Below are positions 8,988 to 18,448 of a stretch of DNA of 64,000 bases, one piece after another (within the stretch, counting starts at the first letter, position 1; each line of letters starts with the position of its first letter). Source of the stretch: an uncultured bacterium (GTDB lineage: Bacteria; Actinomycetota; Coriobacteriia; Coriobacteriales; Coriobacteriaceae); NCBI GenBank assembly GCA_905215525.1, contig CAJMQJ010000002.1, positions 1 to 64,000 of the forward strand, given 5' to 3'. Under the pieces are notes generated by a model, which made no database searches, was not told where the DNA came from, and saw only the letters and a program-made list of their open reading frames with translations. Position numbers and translations under genes: made by a program.

Positions 8988-9064
8988 TGCACCATTCGTT
9001 GTGTCTATTTAACCATTTGTATATCTCTCGCTATAATAATGAGAAAAACTAGAGATCGGTTTAT

Positions 9065-9757
9065 GTGTATATGACACCTAAAACTCTTATCGCTATTCCT
9101 GCTTATAATGAGGAGGAATGCATAGAAAAGACGATATGCGAGCTCAGGCAAATTGCACCTGAGTTTGATTTTGTTGTTATCAATGATGGGTCTCGAGATC
9201 GAACGCTAGCTATCTGCAAGGATCTTGGTTGTGACATCATTGATATGCCCATTAACTGTGGTTTGACCGTTGGGTTTCAGACGGCTGCGCGTTATGCGGT
9301 TGATCATGGATATGACTATATGGTTCAGTTTGATGCTGACGGCCAGCATTGTCCGGAATATATAAAGGTCCTTGTTGATAGGGCTCAATCTGATGGATCA
9401 GATATTGTCATTGGCTCTAGGTTTGTAAGCGTGCGCAAAGACAAGACGCTTCGCATGATCGGCTCGCGTATGATTACGGTGCTAATAAAGATTCTGACAG
9501 GCAAGAGGATCAGTGACCCCACGTCTGGATTTAGGCTATTTGGGCGGGATATTCTTACGAAATACTATTACGACAATACCTTAAATCCGGAACCAGAATC
9601 TCTCGCTCTCTTTTTGAAGCAAGGGTATTCTATTTCAGAGGTACAGGTTAAGATGCGCGAGCGTCAAGGTGGCGAGAGCTATCTTAACCCTGTTAGGTCT
9701 ATGCAGTATATGGTTCGTGTTTTCGTTACGCTCCTTGTCGTTCAGTGGTTTAGGTGA
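9065..9757 (+). CDS. DPM1-like GT2 glycosyltransferase
   Basis: This is a 230-residue GT2 with LIAIPAYNEEECIEKTI, VINDGSRD, the QFDADGQH metal site and the PTSGFRLFGRDIL block of dolichol/polyprenyl-phosphate mannosyltransferase-like enzymes. It lacks C-terminal membrane segments, and the next gene supplies them. The start is GTG 9065 or, more simply, ATG 9071. It overlaps the DUF2304 gene by 4 nt (GTGA), which indicates translational coupling. It probably loads a sugar on a polyprenyl phosphate. Confidence 0.88.
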   Translation: MYMTPKTLIAIPAYNEEECIEKTICELRQIAPEFDFVVINDGSRDRTLAICKDLGCDIIDMPINCGLTVGFQTAARYAVDHGYDYMVQFDADGQHCPEYIKVLVDRAQSDGSDIVIGSRFVSVRKDKTLRMIGSRMITVLIKILTGKRISDPTSGFRLFGRDILTKYYYDNTLNPEPESLALFLKQGYSISEVQVKMRERQGGESYLNPVRSMQYMVRVFVTLLVVQWFR

Positions 9758-10098
9758 TCCATTTGCCGGTCTCTCTTCGTATTTTGCTTCTCGTTTGCGC
9801 TGTTTTGGTATTCGTGTTCGTATTGCGCAAATTAAAAAAATCCCAAATGCAAGTTTTGGATTCTCTGTTTTGGCTGCTATTCAGCGTCAGTTTTGTAATT
9901 TTGGGCGTTTTTCCACAAGTTGCAATGTGGCTTTCAAGTCTATTTGGTTTCCTGTCGGCTTCTAACTTCGTGTTCCTTTACGTTATTGCCGTTCTTGTGG
10001 TCCGTGATTTCTGCAATTCTCTTCGCCTCTCTCGACAGGAAGAGCGTTTGAACTCGCTTGTTCAGGCTGTTGCGTTAAGTAGGGAGAAGGAAAAGTAG
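9754..10098 (+). CDS. DUF2304 family membrane protein
   Basis: This 114-residue protein has three hydrophobic segments (about residues 5-22, 37-58 and 66-88) and a charged, probably coiled-coil tail. It matches DUF2304 by size, layout and position. DUF2304 genes commonly follow a DPM1-like GT2 and probably anchor it in the membrane. The start is GTG 9754, inside the stop region of the upstream gene. Confidence 0.82.
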   Translation: MIHLPVSLRILLLVCAVLVFVFVLRKLKKSQMQVLDSLFWLLFSVSFVILGVFPQVAMWLSSLFGFLSASNFVFLYVIAVLVVRDFCNSLRLSRQEERLNSLVQAVALSREKEK

Positions 10099-10300
10099 GC
10101 TATGCGTTTCGCTTTGGCGTATAAATCATCCGGATGGGAATGTCTCTACTTATATTTCTTTCAACAGTTGTGAACAGTGCTTGGTGCCCATACTTGTCAT
10201 CCAGATGACTGGGAACGATTCTTCGAGGGCCCTTGCAGCTTGATTTGGATAAAGGTGAATTAGCCCCGTGTTGTCTCGATGCGTAAACCAAAAGCAAATA
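10099..10300 (+). other. Spacer with possible coding remnant
   Basis: No complete gene is visible. One frame encodes a protein-like stretch ending in VPILVIQMTGNDSSRALAA before a stop, and another frame continues with LDLDKGELAPCCLDA. This pattern suggests a short, frameshifted gene fragment, but I do not recognise it. Confidence 0.3.
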
Positions 10301-12301
10301 ATGAAAGCCGTCTTCGTTGCTCTTCTCTTTATTGTCGAGCTTCTGTGCATGAAGCACTTTTATGTGAACCACTCTGTCTCACAGCTGTTCGTTTTAGCGC
10401 TCTATTGCGTCGTTGTAGATGTTGCCATTTGGCAATCATATTATATCTTCCTTTCCTCAGATGATGAAAAAAAGCGTGGCAACTGTTCTGGTCGCTGCGC
10501 TCAATTATTAGTCCTGTTGCTTACGGCATTTGCTGTGGCGGTCATCTGGGAGGGCTGCACCGTTCTTGGCTCGCCGGCTTCTCATTTCTCGAATATTGCT
10601 GACTGGAATAAAAAGCGGCTCATATTCTTTTTTCTGATTTCCTATTGCGCAATACTCTATTTATTCCAAAGCGGCTTTTCTCTGAAAGCGTTGTTCCATT
10701 CTGCTTCGGCGAGGGTCAAGGCTACCGATTACGTTTCCCTGCTGATTATCGCATTCTTTATTGTTTTTGGCTGCTCTACGATTGCATTCGTGAATGGGTT
10801 CATTAATGCTGTTGTTTATTTCCTGCTGGTAATCATAACTTCGGTTTTCACGGCTTGCTCGGGCATTCGAAAGAGAAATTCTGCCCTTCCTGTTGCTTTC
10901 TTTATCGCTGCATTCTCAATTGGTGTTTTCCTTGTGGTGGGCACTCCGATAACGACGGGTATTTCATGGGATGATCAAATTCACTATTCCAATGCCCTTT
11001 CGACATCTTATTTATTTGAAACTCAAAAAACTGATTCGGATATTAACTTTACTGACGAAGCGGTCCGTCGTGCACAGGGCTATGAAGAGCCCTCTCTTTC
11101 CCATTTTGATCGAGCGGAAATTCTTGAGCATGCTAGGCAGTTGAATGGCTCCTATAGATCTGATATCGCTTCTGGTCATGTGCAAGTTAACAAGCATGAA
11201 GAATTCGTTTATACGCTTAGCAGCATTGGGTATATTCCATCGGCAATTGGCCTTTGGCTCGCTCGCCTTCTGCATTTCGATTTTTCTTCTATGATTCAAT
11301 TCGCTCGGATTTGCAATTTATTTAGTTACTGTCTTGCAATTGCCATTGCAATCAAGGTTACGCCCTCAAAAAAGGGACTATTTGCTTTTGTGGGAATGCT
11401 GCCAACTTCGATCTTTCTTGCGTCATGTTTCTCATATGATGCATGGCTCATTTCGTTTATCATTCTCGGTTTTGCTTATTTTTTGAGGTATGCATGGGGT
11501 GATTTAAATGAATTTACAGTTCGCAATATAGCACTCGCATTTTTATTTACCTTTTTAGGACTCGCAGTCAAAGCTGTGTATTTTCCGATAATCGGTCTTT
11601 TCTTTATGGTTCCGCGTAATCGTTTTGCGGGCTCGAAGCAACGAGTTCATTACTATGCCGCCGTGTTTGTTTTGGGCTTGATTGCTTTTGCCTCATTTGC
11701 GCTTCCGTTCTTGTTTTCAACGGCCGGCGGATCTAACGTTGGCGATATGCGAGGCGGCTCCGATGTTAACTCTGGTCAGCAAATCGCTTTCATTCTCGCC
11801 GATCCATTGCGCTACGCGGAAATACTCGCCAATTATTTTTCAACTTATTATTTAAATCCGATAACCTCTTCTGGATATGCATTGAACTTTGCATACCTTG
11901 GATCGCTTGCTGCTCAGATTTCTGTAAATGCAATCCGTGGGTTGGTTCAGGTGCTTCCAGCTGTTTGCCTATTGTTGTTTGGGCTTTTTTCGGCCGATTC
12001 GATTAGCGTTAATCATATTGGTCTCGCACAATTTCTATGGGCCTCATTTGTGTTTTTGTTTACGGTGACTTTGGTGGCAACTGCACTTTATGTGTCTTTT
12101 ACTCCCGTTGGATTGGGGACAGTTAATGGTTGCCAGAGTCGTTACCTTTTGCCACTTCTGGTTCCGTGCCTATCGTTTATCCTTAACCAAAGTCGCTTGG
12201 TCTTTGGGGACAGCAAACGATTCATATTGATATGCCTCGTATTCCCGTTTACTTTGGCTACGATTTGCGAGTTTGTTTTAGTTGTTGGAAAGTGTTGCTG
12301 A
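10301..12301 (+). CDS. DUF2142 family polytopic membrane protein
   Basis: This large membrane protein has about 12 helices. It carries features of DUF2142: GISWDDQIHYSNAL after the first helices, MLPTSIFLASCFSYDAW in the middle, and GTVNGCQSRYLLPLLVP near the C-terminus. DUF2142 proteins are GT-C-like and occur in wall and capsule polysaccharide loci, where a role in polymer assembly or decoration is inferred. ATG 10301 is preferred; GTG 10268 in the same frame is an alternative. The stop is one base before the next gene's ATG. Confidence 0.8.
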   Translation: MKAVFVALLFIVELLCMKHFYVNHSVSQLFVLALYCVVVDVAIWQSYYIFLSSDDEKKRGNCSGRCAQLLVLLLTAFAVAVIWEGCTVLGSPASHFSNIADWNKKRLIFFFLISYCAILYLFQSGFSLKALFHSASARVKATDYVSLLIIAFFIVFGCSTIAFVNGFINAVVYFLLVIITSVFTACSGIRKRNSALPVAFFIAAFSIGVFLVVGTPITTGISWDDQIHYSNALSTSYLFETQKTDSDINFTDEAVRRAQGYEEPSLSHFDRAEILEHARQLNGSYRSDIASGHVQVNKHEEFVYTLSSIGYIPSAIGLWLARLLHFDFSSMIQFARICNLFSYCLAIAIAIKVTPSKKGLFAFVGMLPTSIFLASCFSYDAWLISFIILGFAYFLRYAWGDLNEFTVRNIALAFLFTFLGLAVKAVYFPIIGLFFMVPRNRFAGSKQRVHYYAAVFVLGLIAFASFALPFLFSTAGGSNVGDMRGGSDVNSGQQIAFILADPLRYAEILANYFSTYYLNPITSSGYALNFAYLGSLAAQISVNAIRGLVQVLPAVCLLLFGLFSADSISVNHIGLAQFLWASFVFLFTVTLVATALYVSFTPVGLGTVNGCQSRYLLPLLVPCLSFILNQSRLVFGDSKRFILICLVFPFTLATICEFVLVVGKCC

Positions 12302-12302
12302 T

Positions 12303-14684
12303 ATGGGCATAGTTTTTAATACCGAATTTAACAATAAGCTAAATTGCCGTGGCGACGGCAAGCTATATCTACTGTATGAAGCCGCATCCGTTTTTCCTGA
12401 TGCTGTTGAGTCGCAATCACCTAATGGGCAAATTCTGCCCGCAAGAATCATTCCTATTTCAGAGACTGAATTTGTTGCTGTTCTTGCCGATTTTGGTGTC
12501 GACCAATCGCTGTCTTTCTTTAGCGGAGATAATGTAATTTACCAGCGCCGCATCAATCCTGGCAAGTTTTCGATTGAGTCGAAAGTTAACGGCTTGCTGC
12601 GTGCGGAGCATTGTGGACAATTTCGCAATATTGACCGTTCTGGCGTGCATGCGCTCGCTTCTATCCAAATTGAGAGCTTTATTCCCTGCGTTGATGGCGT
12701 AATCGTTAGAGGTGTTCTTTCGGGTACTGATTACCTTGAGGGTGATCGTATTGTCGCTTTTAATGAAGAAGCCTGCGTTGTTGGGGAATCTTTGTTATTT
12801 AATAAATTAATAGCCGATGCGAATCCTGGTCTAATAAATTTCTCTCTTCATATTCCTGAGGTCGGGGATAGCCTGTGCATTTGCATACACAGGGCTTCTG
12901 GTCATCTAGATACGTTTATCAATCTAAAGAAAGATATGCTTAAAGAGCTTTTGGATGAGGCTGATCGGAATCATGCGTGTGCATTCGATCAACCCCGTTA
13001 TTTGTCCTGGTTTTCTGGGCGCAGATTGACTGGATCCGATTCGCGGGCACAAGCACAAATAAGACTTGCATACCAGCCCTTGTTTTCAATCATCGTTCCT
13101 CTATATAAGACTCCCTTGAATTTCTTCAGGGATATGGCTGATTCTGTGATTGCTCAGACGTATTCGAATTGGGAACTCATCCTGGTTAACTCTACGCCAG
13201 ATTACGATGGACTTAGCGACTTGGTTTCCGAGTACGTGACTGCAGACTCTAGAATTAAAGTGACTGATCTTGAGGGCAATCTAGGTATCACTGAGAACAC
13301 CAATGTCGGAATCAAGATGGCCAAGGGAGACTACCTTTGCTTTTTCGATCATGATGATGTTCTCGAACCGAATATCTTGTTTGAGTATGCACACGCTCTA
13401 AATCAAAATTCGGATATTAATCTTCTCTACTGTGATGAAGATAAGCTATTGCCTGATGGGTCCTTGGCTCATCCTACTTTTAAGCCGGATTTTAGTCTTG
13501 ATATGGCTCGAGACAATAATTATATTTGCCACCTTCTTACTATTAAGAGGGCATGTTTAGACAGAATTGACCTTTCTAACAGCGAGTTGGATGGCGCCCA
13601 GGACCATGCCATGGTGCTGAAGATTGCCGAACTTGATGGGACGATCCATCACGTTCCTAAAATCTTGTATCACTGGAGAATAAGCGAGAATTCGACTGCG
13701 GGTAATTCCGATAGTAAACCCTATGCAACCCTCGCTGGAATAAAAGCTGTTCAGGAGCACCTTGATAGATGCGGTATCAAGGCGACTGTGGTCAATTCTC
13801 ATAATCGTGCTTTTCGTTATAGCCCCATTTATGATGTTCCTTCATCTGAGTCCTGTTCATTAATCGTTACCACCCGCGGCAATTCTTCGGTTCTTTCGAC
13901 TCTTGTATCTTCAATCAATGACACCGATTTTGATGATCTTGAAGTCGTTTTCGTGTGCTCGCAGGAAGCGGAAGCTGCTGTTAAGCAATCGAGCTCTGGA
14001 CTTCGTTGCCGCTATATCGTTCACGCGCTTGATGACCCCTTTAATATATCTGTGTGGAGAAATGCCGGTGCTTTCGCCGCGCGTGGCGAGCAACTCGTCT
14101 TTATTCATGACGATATTCAGGCACTAGACTCCTCGTGGCTAAAGACTCTCGTCGGTTTTTCTCAACGAGAGGATGTTGGCGTCGTTGGAACAATGACGTG
14201 CGATCTTGACGGCATTGTGCAGCAGGCAGGCCTGTCTTATGTTGGAGAATCAATCGTCAACCTGTCGCAAGGCATTCATCGCTCTTCTCCTGGCTATATC
14301 TATATGCCATTGACCGTAAGGGATGTATCGGCGGTGAGTGGTGTCTGTTTAGCTATTTCACGCGAACATTTTAATCGTCTGGGTGGTTTTGATGAGTCGT
14401 ATCTTCTTGACTATTCGGATGTTGATATTTGCTTCAAGTCTTCTCAAGCTGGGTTAAAAGTGATCTATACACCAGAGGCATGTCTCTACCATATGGCATG
14501 TGTTGACAAATCCCTTGATAGTAAATCTCGCTCTCATAAGCATTTTGAGGATAAGGCACGATTGTTGCATAACTGGTCCGAGCGTTTCTCTGAGGGAGAT
14601 CCATGGTTCTCCGTTAACTTTTCTCGAGATCCCAAGCGCGCAGCGTTATATAAGTTCGATCCTTTTGACTACGAAGCGATTTGA
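12303..14684 (+). CDS. Dual-domain GT2 glycosyltransferase (rhamnan-type)
   Basis: The ATG at 12303 has GGAAAG upstream; a TTG at 12282 is an alternative start. An N-terminal region of about 250 residues with no clear family precedes two GT-A domains. The first has FSIIVPLYKTPLNFF, NLGITENTNVGIKMAKGDY and FFDHDD. The second has SVWRNAGAFAARGEQLVFIHDD and ends with GGFDESYLLDYSDVDICFK. The architecture is like polysaccharide synthases that add two linkages, common in rhamnose-rich wall polymer loci. The second domain belongs to the RfbF/WbbL-like GT2 group (inference). Confidence 0.85.
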   Translation: MGIVFNTEFNNKLNCRGDGKLYLLYEAASVFPDAVESQSPNGQILPARIIPISETEFVAVLADFGVDQSLSFFSGDNVIYQRRINPGKFSIESKVNGLLRAEHCGQFRNIDRSGVHALASIQIESFIPCVDGVIVRGVLSGTDYLEGDRIVAFNEEACVVGESLLFNKLIADANPGLINFSLHIPEVGDSLCICIHRASGHLDTFINLKKDMLKELLDEADRNHACAFDQPRYLSWFSGRRLTGSDSRAQAQIRLAYQPLFSIIVPLYKTPLNFFRDMADSVIAQTYSNWELILVNSTPDYDGLSDLVSEYVTADSRIKVTDLEGNLGITENTNVGIKMAKGDYLCFFDHDDVLEPNILFEYAHALNQNSDINLLYCDEDKLLPDGSLAHPTFKPDFSLDMARDNNYICHLLTIKRACLDRIDLSNSELDGAQDHAMVLKIAELDGTIHHVPKILYHWRISENSTAGNSDSKPYATLAGIKAVQEHLDRCGIKATVVNSHNRAFRYSPIYDVPSSESCSLIVTTRGNSSVLSTLVSSINDTDFDDLEVVFVCSQEAEAAVKQSSSGLRCRYIVHALDDPFNISVWRNAGAFAARGEQLVFIHDDIQALDSSWLKTLVGFSQREDVGVVGTMTCDLDGIVQQAGLSYVGESIVNLSQGIHRSSPGYIYMPLTVRDVSAVSGVCLAISREHFNRLGGFDESYLLDYSDVDICFKSSQAGLKVIYTPEACLYHMACVDKSLDSKSRSHKHFEDKARLLHNWSERFSEGDPWFSVNFSRDPKRAALYKFDPFDYEAI

Positions 14685-14693
14685 GTGCTTTAA

Positions 14694-16259
14694 ATGAAAC
14701 AAATTGCCTGGATAATATCTCCGCCGGCAAAGGGCTCTGGCGGCTTTCGAACCATCTGCAGCAAGGCTTCCTTTCTAGATTCTCGCGGATATGAGAACTA
14801 CTTTTACATTATGCCGGGCTGTGAAGCATACAAAAGTGCTCATAGAGTTCAGACCGAAATAAAGGATTGGTTTGGTTATTCGCCTAAAGAAGTTCGTGTG
14901 GCTCCGAGTGTGTCCGAGGATTTTTTTGCAGTAATCGCCACCGCTTGGAATACGGCGCACTTTGCATCTATGCAGAAGTGCACCCATAAGTTCTACTTCA
15001 TTCAGGATTTTGAACCTTGGTTCTATCCGATGGGGGAGATGTATCTAAATGCCGAAGCAAGTTATCGTTATGAACTAAACCCCATAACAATAGGCAGATG
15101 GCTTTCTAAAAAAGTTGAACCCTATTATTCGCATGAAGTCCCATATTGTGATTTTGGCGTTAGCGATATATATACTGCGCAGGAACAAAATCTAAGCAGA
15201 GAGTATGCCATCTGTGCTATTTATCAATCCAATAAGGATCGGCGTTTGTCTGGCATGTTGCTTGATGCAATTAAATTGCTTCTCAAGCTCGACGATGCAG
15301 TTGTCGTATATTTATACGGCGAAGACGCAATGCCTCCCATTCGTGATCCACGTGTACGCAGCCTCGGCATCTTGACCGCTGATGAATGCGCCTCGCTTTA
15401 TGCCAAGTGTGTTGCCGGCGTATCGTTGAGCGTGACTAATCCCTCTCGCCTGCCTTTCGAAATGCTTGCATCGAAGCTTTCGGTAATTGAAATAAACCGT
15501 GAGAATAATCTACTCGACTTTCCGGAGGGCACCATCCACCTCGCTGAGCCCTCTGCTTGCGGCATTGCTTCTTCTATTCTTGAGGCTCTTTCAGGCTCAA
15601 AATGCGATTCGCCTAATCGATTTAGCTGCACGTCGATTGAGCGTGAAAATGAAATGTTCTTCGAGGCCTTTACACGTTATCTGAATGAAGAGCCATCCTT
15701 GGTTAGCGGGAAGTCCGCCTTCGGGAATGTGCTAAAAACCGAAGAACTAAGTAAGGTCTTCTTGCTCAGCGATCATCTCGCTGATGCTCGATTGCGATCG
15801 TCTGCCATGTCTCAAACGCTCATTCAAGCTTCTTCTGTTGATTTGACTGTGCGTTTTGAGTCGTCTTTGATGCCTGTGGATGTTCGCGCGGCAGTTTGGT
15901 GTGCCCTTGATCAGTCTGATATTCGCTGGATTAGTCTTGAATCTAGGGACGGTCTTTTTGCGGGGCATGTTCCGCTGTTTTTAAATGATGATGAAGAGGC
16001 CTATCTTCGCATTCATATATACTCTTTTGCGGAAGACGGCAAGAATCCGCTTTGTGTCGCCGAGCTAAGCCAACTAGTCTGTCTTTCGCCTTCTCGCAAC
16101 GCTCATCCTGTTGTTCGTTCGGTTGAAAGTGGCGCATGCAGCGTGTCTGCCGTTTTTAACCTATCTGATGATTATTGTGAACCGTTTCAGCCTTCTGCTT
16201 CGACGGGCGTCGAAGGCGGTCACGTTGCTCTACTCAAACGTTTATTTCGGAGAAACTAA
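14694..16259 (+). CDS. WsaF-like glycosyltransferase
   Basis: This 521-residue GT-B type protein contains the block KFYFIQDFEPWFYPMGEMY followed by a donor site with VSLSVTNPSRLPFEMLASKL. This is typical of WsaF-like (GT4-related) rhamnosyltransferases that extend S-layer or wall glycans. The last 150 residues form an additional domain of unknown role. The start is 9 nt after the preceding stop, and the next ATG overlaps its stop (TAATG). The rhamnosyl donor is inferred from family and from rmlABCD nearby. Confidence 0.75.
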   Translation: MKQIAWIISPPAKGSGGFRTICSKASFLDSRGYENYFYIMPGCEAYKSAHRVQTEIKDWFGYSPKEVRVAPSVSEDFFAVIATAWNTAHFASMQKCTHKFYFIQDFEPWFYPMGEMYLNAEASYRYELNPITIGRWLSKKVEPYYSHEVPYCDFGVSDIYTAQEQNLSREYAICAIYQSNKDRRLSGMLLDAIKLLLKLDDAVVVYLYGEDAMPPIRDPRVRSLGILTADECASLYAKCVAGVSLSVTNPSRLPFEMLASKLSVIEINRENNLLDFPEGTIHLAEPSACGIASSILEALSGSKCDSPNRFSCTSIERENEMFFEAFTRYLNEEPSLVSGKSAFGNVLKTEELSKVFLLSDHLADARLRSSAMSQTLIQASSVDLTVRFESSLMPVDVRAAVWCALDQSDIRWISLESRDGLFAGHVPLFLNDDEEAYLRIHIYSFAEDGKNPLCVAELSQLVCLSPSRNAHPVVRSVESGACSVSAVFNLSDDYCEPFQPSASTGVEGGHVALLKRLFRRN

Positions 16260-17290
16260 TGGCGCGCTTTAACCAATGGACTCAGCTACTTAAAGCCTCT
16301 GCGACATCGTGCAGGCACGATGAAAAATCCGATGGTGTTAAGCAAGAACGCTATCTCCTTTTGGATACGGCTATGGGAAGCGAGAACTCTGGTGACCATG
16401 TGATCATGGATGCCTGTGGCTGTATCGCGGATCAAATCTTTGGCGGTGCGTTGCCCCATGTGGCAACGCACTATTATTCCAAAGAGCTTGAAATGTATCC
16501 TGAATACGTAAAGCTGTTGTGCGGCACCAATATTCTGTATACGCATATGGCTGATCAGCAGCAATGGGCGCTTGCCAAGCGGTTGGGCAATAATAGAAAT
16601 GTTGTTTTGTTCGGCGTGGGCATGTCTGATATTGGGGTGGACGATGCTATCGACGCCTATACAAAGAAGTTCTATAAAACCTTGCTATCCGATGAATATC
16701 TTCATAGTGTTCGAGATGAAATGACTAAGAAGAGGCTTAACTCTATTGGCATAGAGAATGTTCTTAATACCGCATGTCCGACCATGTGGTCGTTAACCCC
16801 ATCTAGGCAACTCGAGATATCCGCTAAGCGTTCTAAAAACGTTGTTACGTCAATTACCGATTATTGTTTCGATGCGGAACGTGACCGTAAGATGCTGGAA
16901 TTGCTGTCGTTGGAATACGAAAAGGTAACGATTTGGATTCAAGGAAGCCATGATGTTGATTGGTGTCTTGATCAAATAGTCGATCTGAAGCAATTTAATG
17001 TCATAGGCCCCAATACCGAAGAGCTTAATCGTGTAATTGAAACCGAGGAGTTTGATTATGTGGGGACGCGTCTCCATGCGGGCATCCGCTGTTTAAATGG
17101 AGGACATCGCTCTCTAATTATTGCAATTGATAATCGAGCCCGCCAAATCGGTGAAGACACGGGACTTCCCGTTCTTGAACGCGAGGACGGCTATCTCCAT
17201 AAATTAGCTGATTGGGTAAACCATCCCGTTAAAACTGAGATTAATCTTCCCTGGACGAGCATCGATAAATGGAAGAAACAGTTTAATTAG
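16259..17290 (+). CDS. Polysaccharide pyruvyl transferase family protein
   Basis: This 343-residue protein of the PF04230 family contains the opening motif GSENSGDHVI and the C-terminal YVGTRLHAGIRCLNGGHRSLIIAID, with the conserved Arg and His of the phosphoenolpyruvate-binding part. It would put a pyruvate ketal on a sugar of the surface polymer, adding negative charge. The 1-nt TAATG overlap with the WsaF-like gene points to coupled translation. Confidence 0.85.
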   Translation: MARFNQWTQLLKASATSCRHDEKSDGVKQERYLLLDTAMGSENSGDHVIMDACGCIADQIFGGALPHVATHYYSKELEMYPEYVKLLCGTNILYTHMADQQQWALAKRLGNNRNVVLFGVGMSDIGVDDAIDAYTKKFYKTLLSDEYLHSVRDEMTKKRLNSIGIENVLNTACPTMWSLTPSRQLEISAKRSKNVVTSITDYCFDAERDRKMLELLSLEYEKVTIWIQGSHDVDWCLDQIVDLKQFNVIGPNTEELNRVIETEEFDYVGTRLHAGIRCLNGGHRSLIIAIDNRARQIGEDTGLPVLEREDGYLHKLADWVNHPVKTEINLPWTSIDKWKKQFN

Positions 17291-17315
17291 CTGTATTCCT
17301 TGGCTATTGCTTTCC

Positions 17316-18344
17316 CTATTTCTTATCGTGTGGTGCCTTTGGCGTTTCTCCGATTATCCAACCCATATTTGTGGCTCGAATTAGATTCGTCAACATATAG
17401 GCGACTGATCCAAATCCAATCAGGTTAATTGCTGCCATCGCCATTGGGGCTATGTTGGGCCAGTAGGTAAAAGAAATGTAAACCAGTGGAGAATGAAAAA
17501 GATATATTCCCATACTGTTTTTGCTAATCTTTTCGGTTAGTAGGTTTGCCTTTTGGGGGATGACACAATAAATTGATGCAAGCGCCATGCAAGTAAGGGC
17601 GGTGGAAGCAATGGGGGGCACCACTTGTTTTAGTAAGTTTACAAGGAATAATAGTATTAGGACTATTGATATGCTTTTACGCCTTTTATAGCTCTCGAAC
17701 CATTTGTTTGCTTCCAAGTAGTGGATTGTTAGGCCAAGCGCAAACCATATTGCATTTGCTTCTGCCAAATTGATATATCTGTTCGCTGATGGTATTCCAA
17801 AATGGTAAAGATAAATTGAAGCGCCGAAAACTATCGGAACCTTAAAACTTGTTAGAGGGCTCTTTTCGAGTATTTGAAAGATGCACGACGTGGCTGCTGT
17901 AATGAAAAAAAGAGTCGGGAGAAACCAAAGGTGACCGTTGTCTTCGCCCAACAGAATTGATTTAAAGATGATGTGCGGTACAGTTAGGCCATTGTAATAG
18001 GGATACTTAACGAGCATCCTGATGGGGAAGAGCCAACATATTCCAATCATGATATAGGGGATAATTAAGCGTTGAGCTTTTTTAATGACCTGATTTATAA
18101 AATCGCTTGATCGATTCCAGCTCCATAAAAAACAAAAGCCAGATAACGAAAAGAACAAGGGCATCTGGATTCCGTTAATTAAGAATTTGAGATTATCCAA
18201 CAGAATTGATTTTTGTTCAGTTGGATAATATCCCCACGCACTTGAATACAGAATAATGCTGTGGCCTAGGACTACAAGGAATATTGCAAGGGCCCTCACG
18301 TTCGTTATGTCGTCTCTACGGGTTGTGTCCTTGCGGTTGTTCAT
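17316..18344 (-). CDS. Acyltransferase 3 family membrane protein
   Basis: This 342-residue polytopic protein has the family signature at its N-terminus (NVRALAIFLVVLGHS, with the essential His) and NGHLWFLPTLFFI in the middle. These integral membrane enzymes move acetyl or other acyl groups to extracellular sugars, so it likely O-acylates the polymer made here. ATG 18344 (AGAAG upstream) is preferred over TTG 18347. It is convergent with the pyruvyl transferase gene. Confidence 0.87.
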   Translation of the reverse strand: MNNRKDTTRRDDITNVRALAIFLVVLGHSIILYSSAWGYYPTEQKSILLDNLKFLINGIQMPLFFSLSGFCFLWSWNRSSDFINQVIKKAQRLIIPYIMIGICWLFPIRMLVKYPYYNGLTVPHIIFKSILLGEDNGHLWFLPTLFFITAATSCIFQILEKSPLTSFKVPIVFGASIYLYHFGIPSANRYINLAEANAIWFALGLTIHYLEANKWFESYKRRKSISIVLILLFLVNLLKQVVPPIASTALTCMALASIYCVIPQKANLLTEKISKNSMGIYLFHSPLVYISFTYWPNIAPMAMAAINLIGFGSVAYMLTNLIRATNMGWIIGETPKAPHDKK

Positions 18345-18448
18345 CAATTGCTTCTTTCGTTAATATTGAGAAGGTTTAACTTAAAGAATATCAAACTCTT
18401 ACTAACCGCTTGATTTATAACTATTTTCGATTACAGAGGACGGATTAT

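Larger units (their letters stand above)
8359..8999. mobile_element. Decayed GC-rich insert bounded by 13-bp direct repeats
   Basis: GTGCACCATTCGT occurs at 8359-8371 and again at 8987-8999. Between them the sequence is far more GC-rich than both flanks. Near the ends lie an 8-bp inverted pair (CCGAACAC at 8391-8398, GTGTTCGG at 8947-8954), a 36-bp palindrome, and a tandem 14-bp repeat. No transposase or integrase is recognisable. Calling it a mobile-element relic is an inference from the boundary repeats and composition. Confidence 0.45.

Noticed and set aside
8359..8999. Target-site duplication of a known IS family
   Set aside because: The 13-bp repeats could be a duplication, but no transposase or matching terminal inverted repeats of a known family were found, so no family is assigned.
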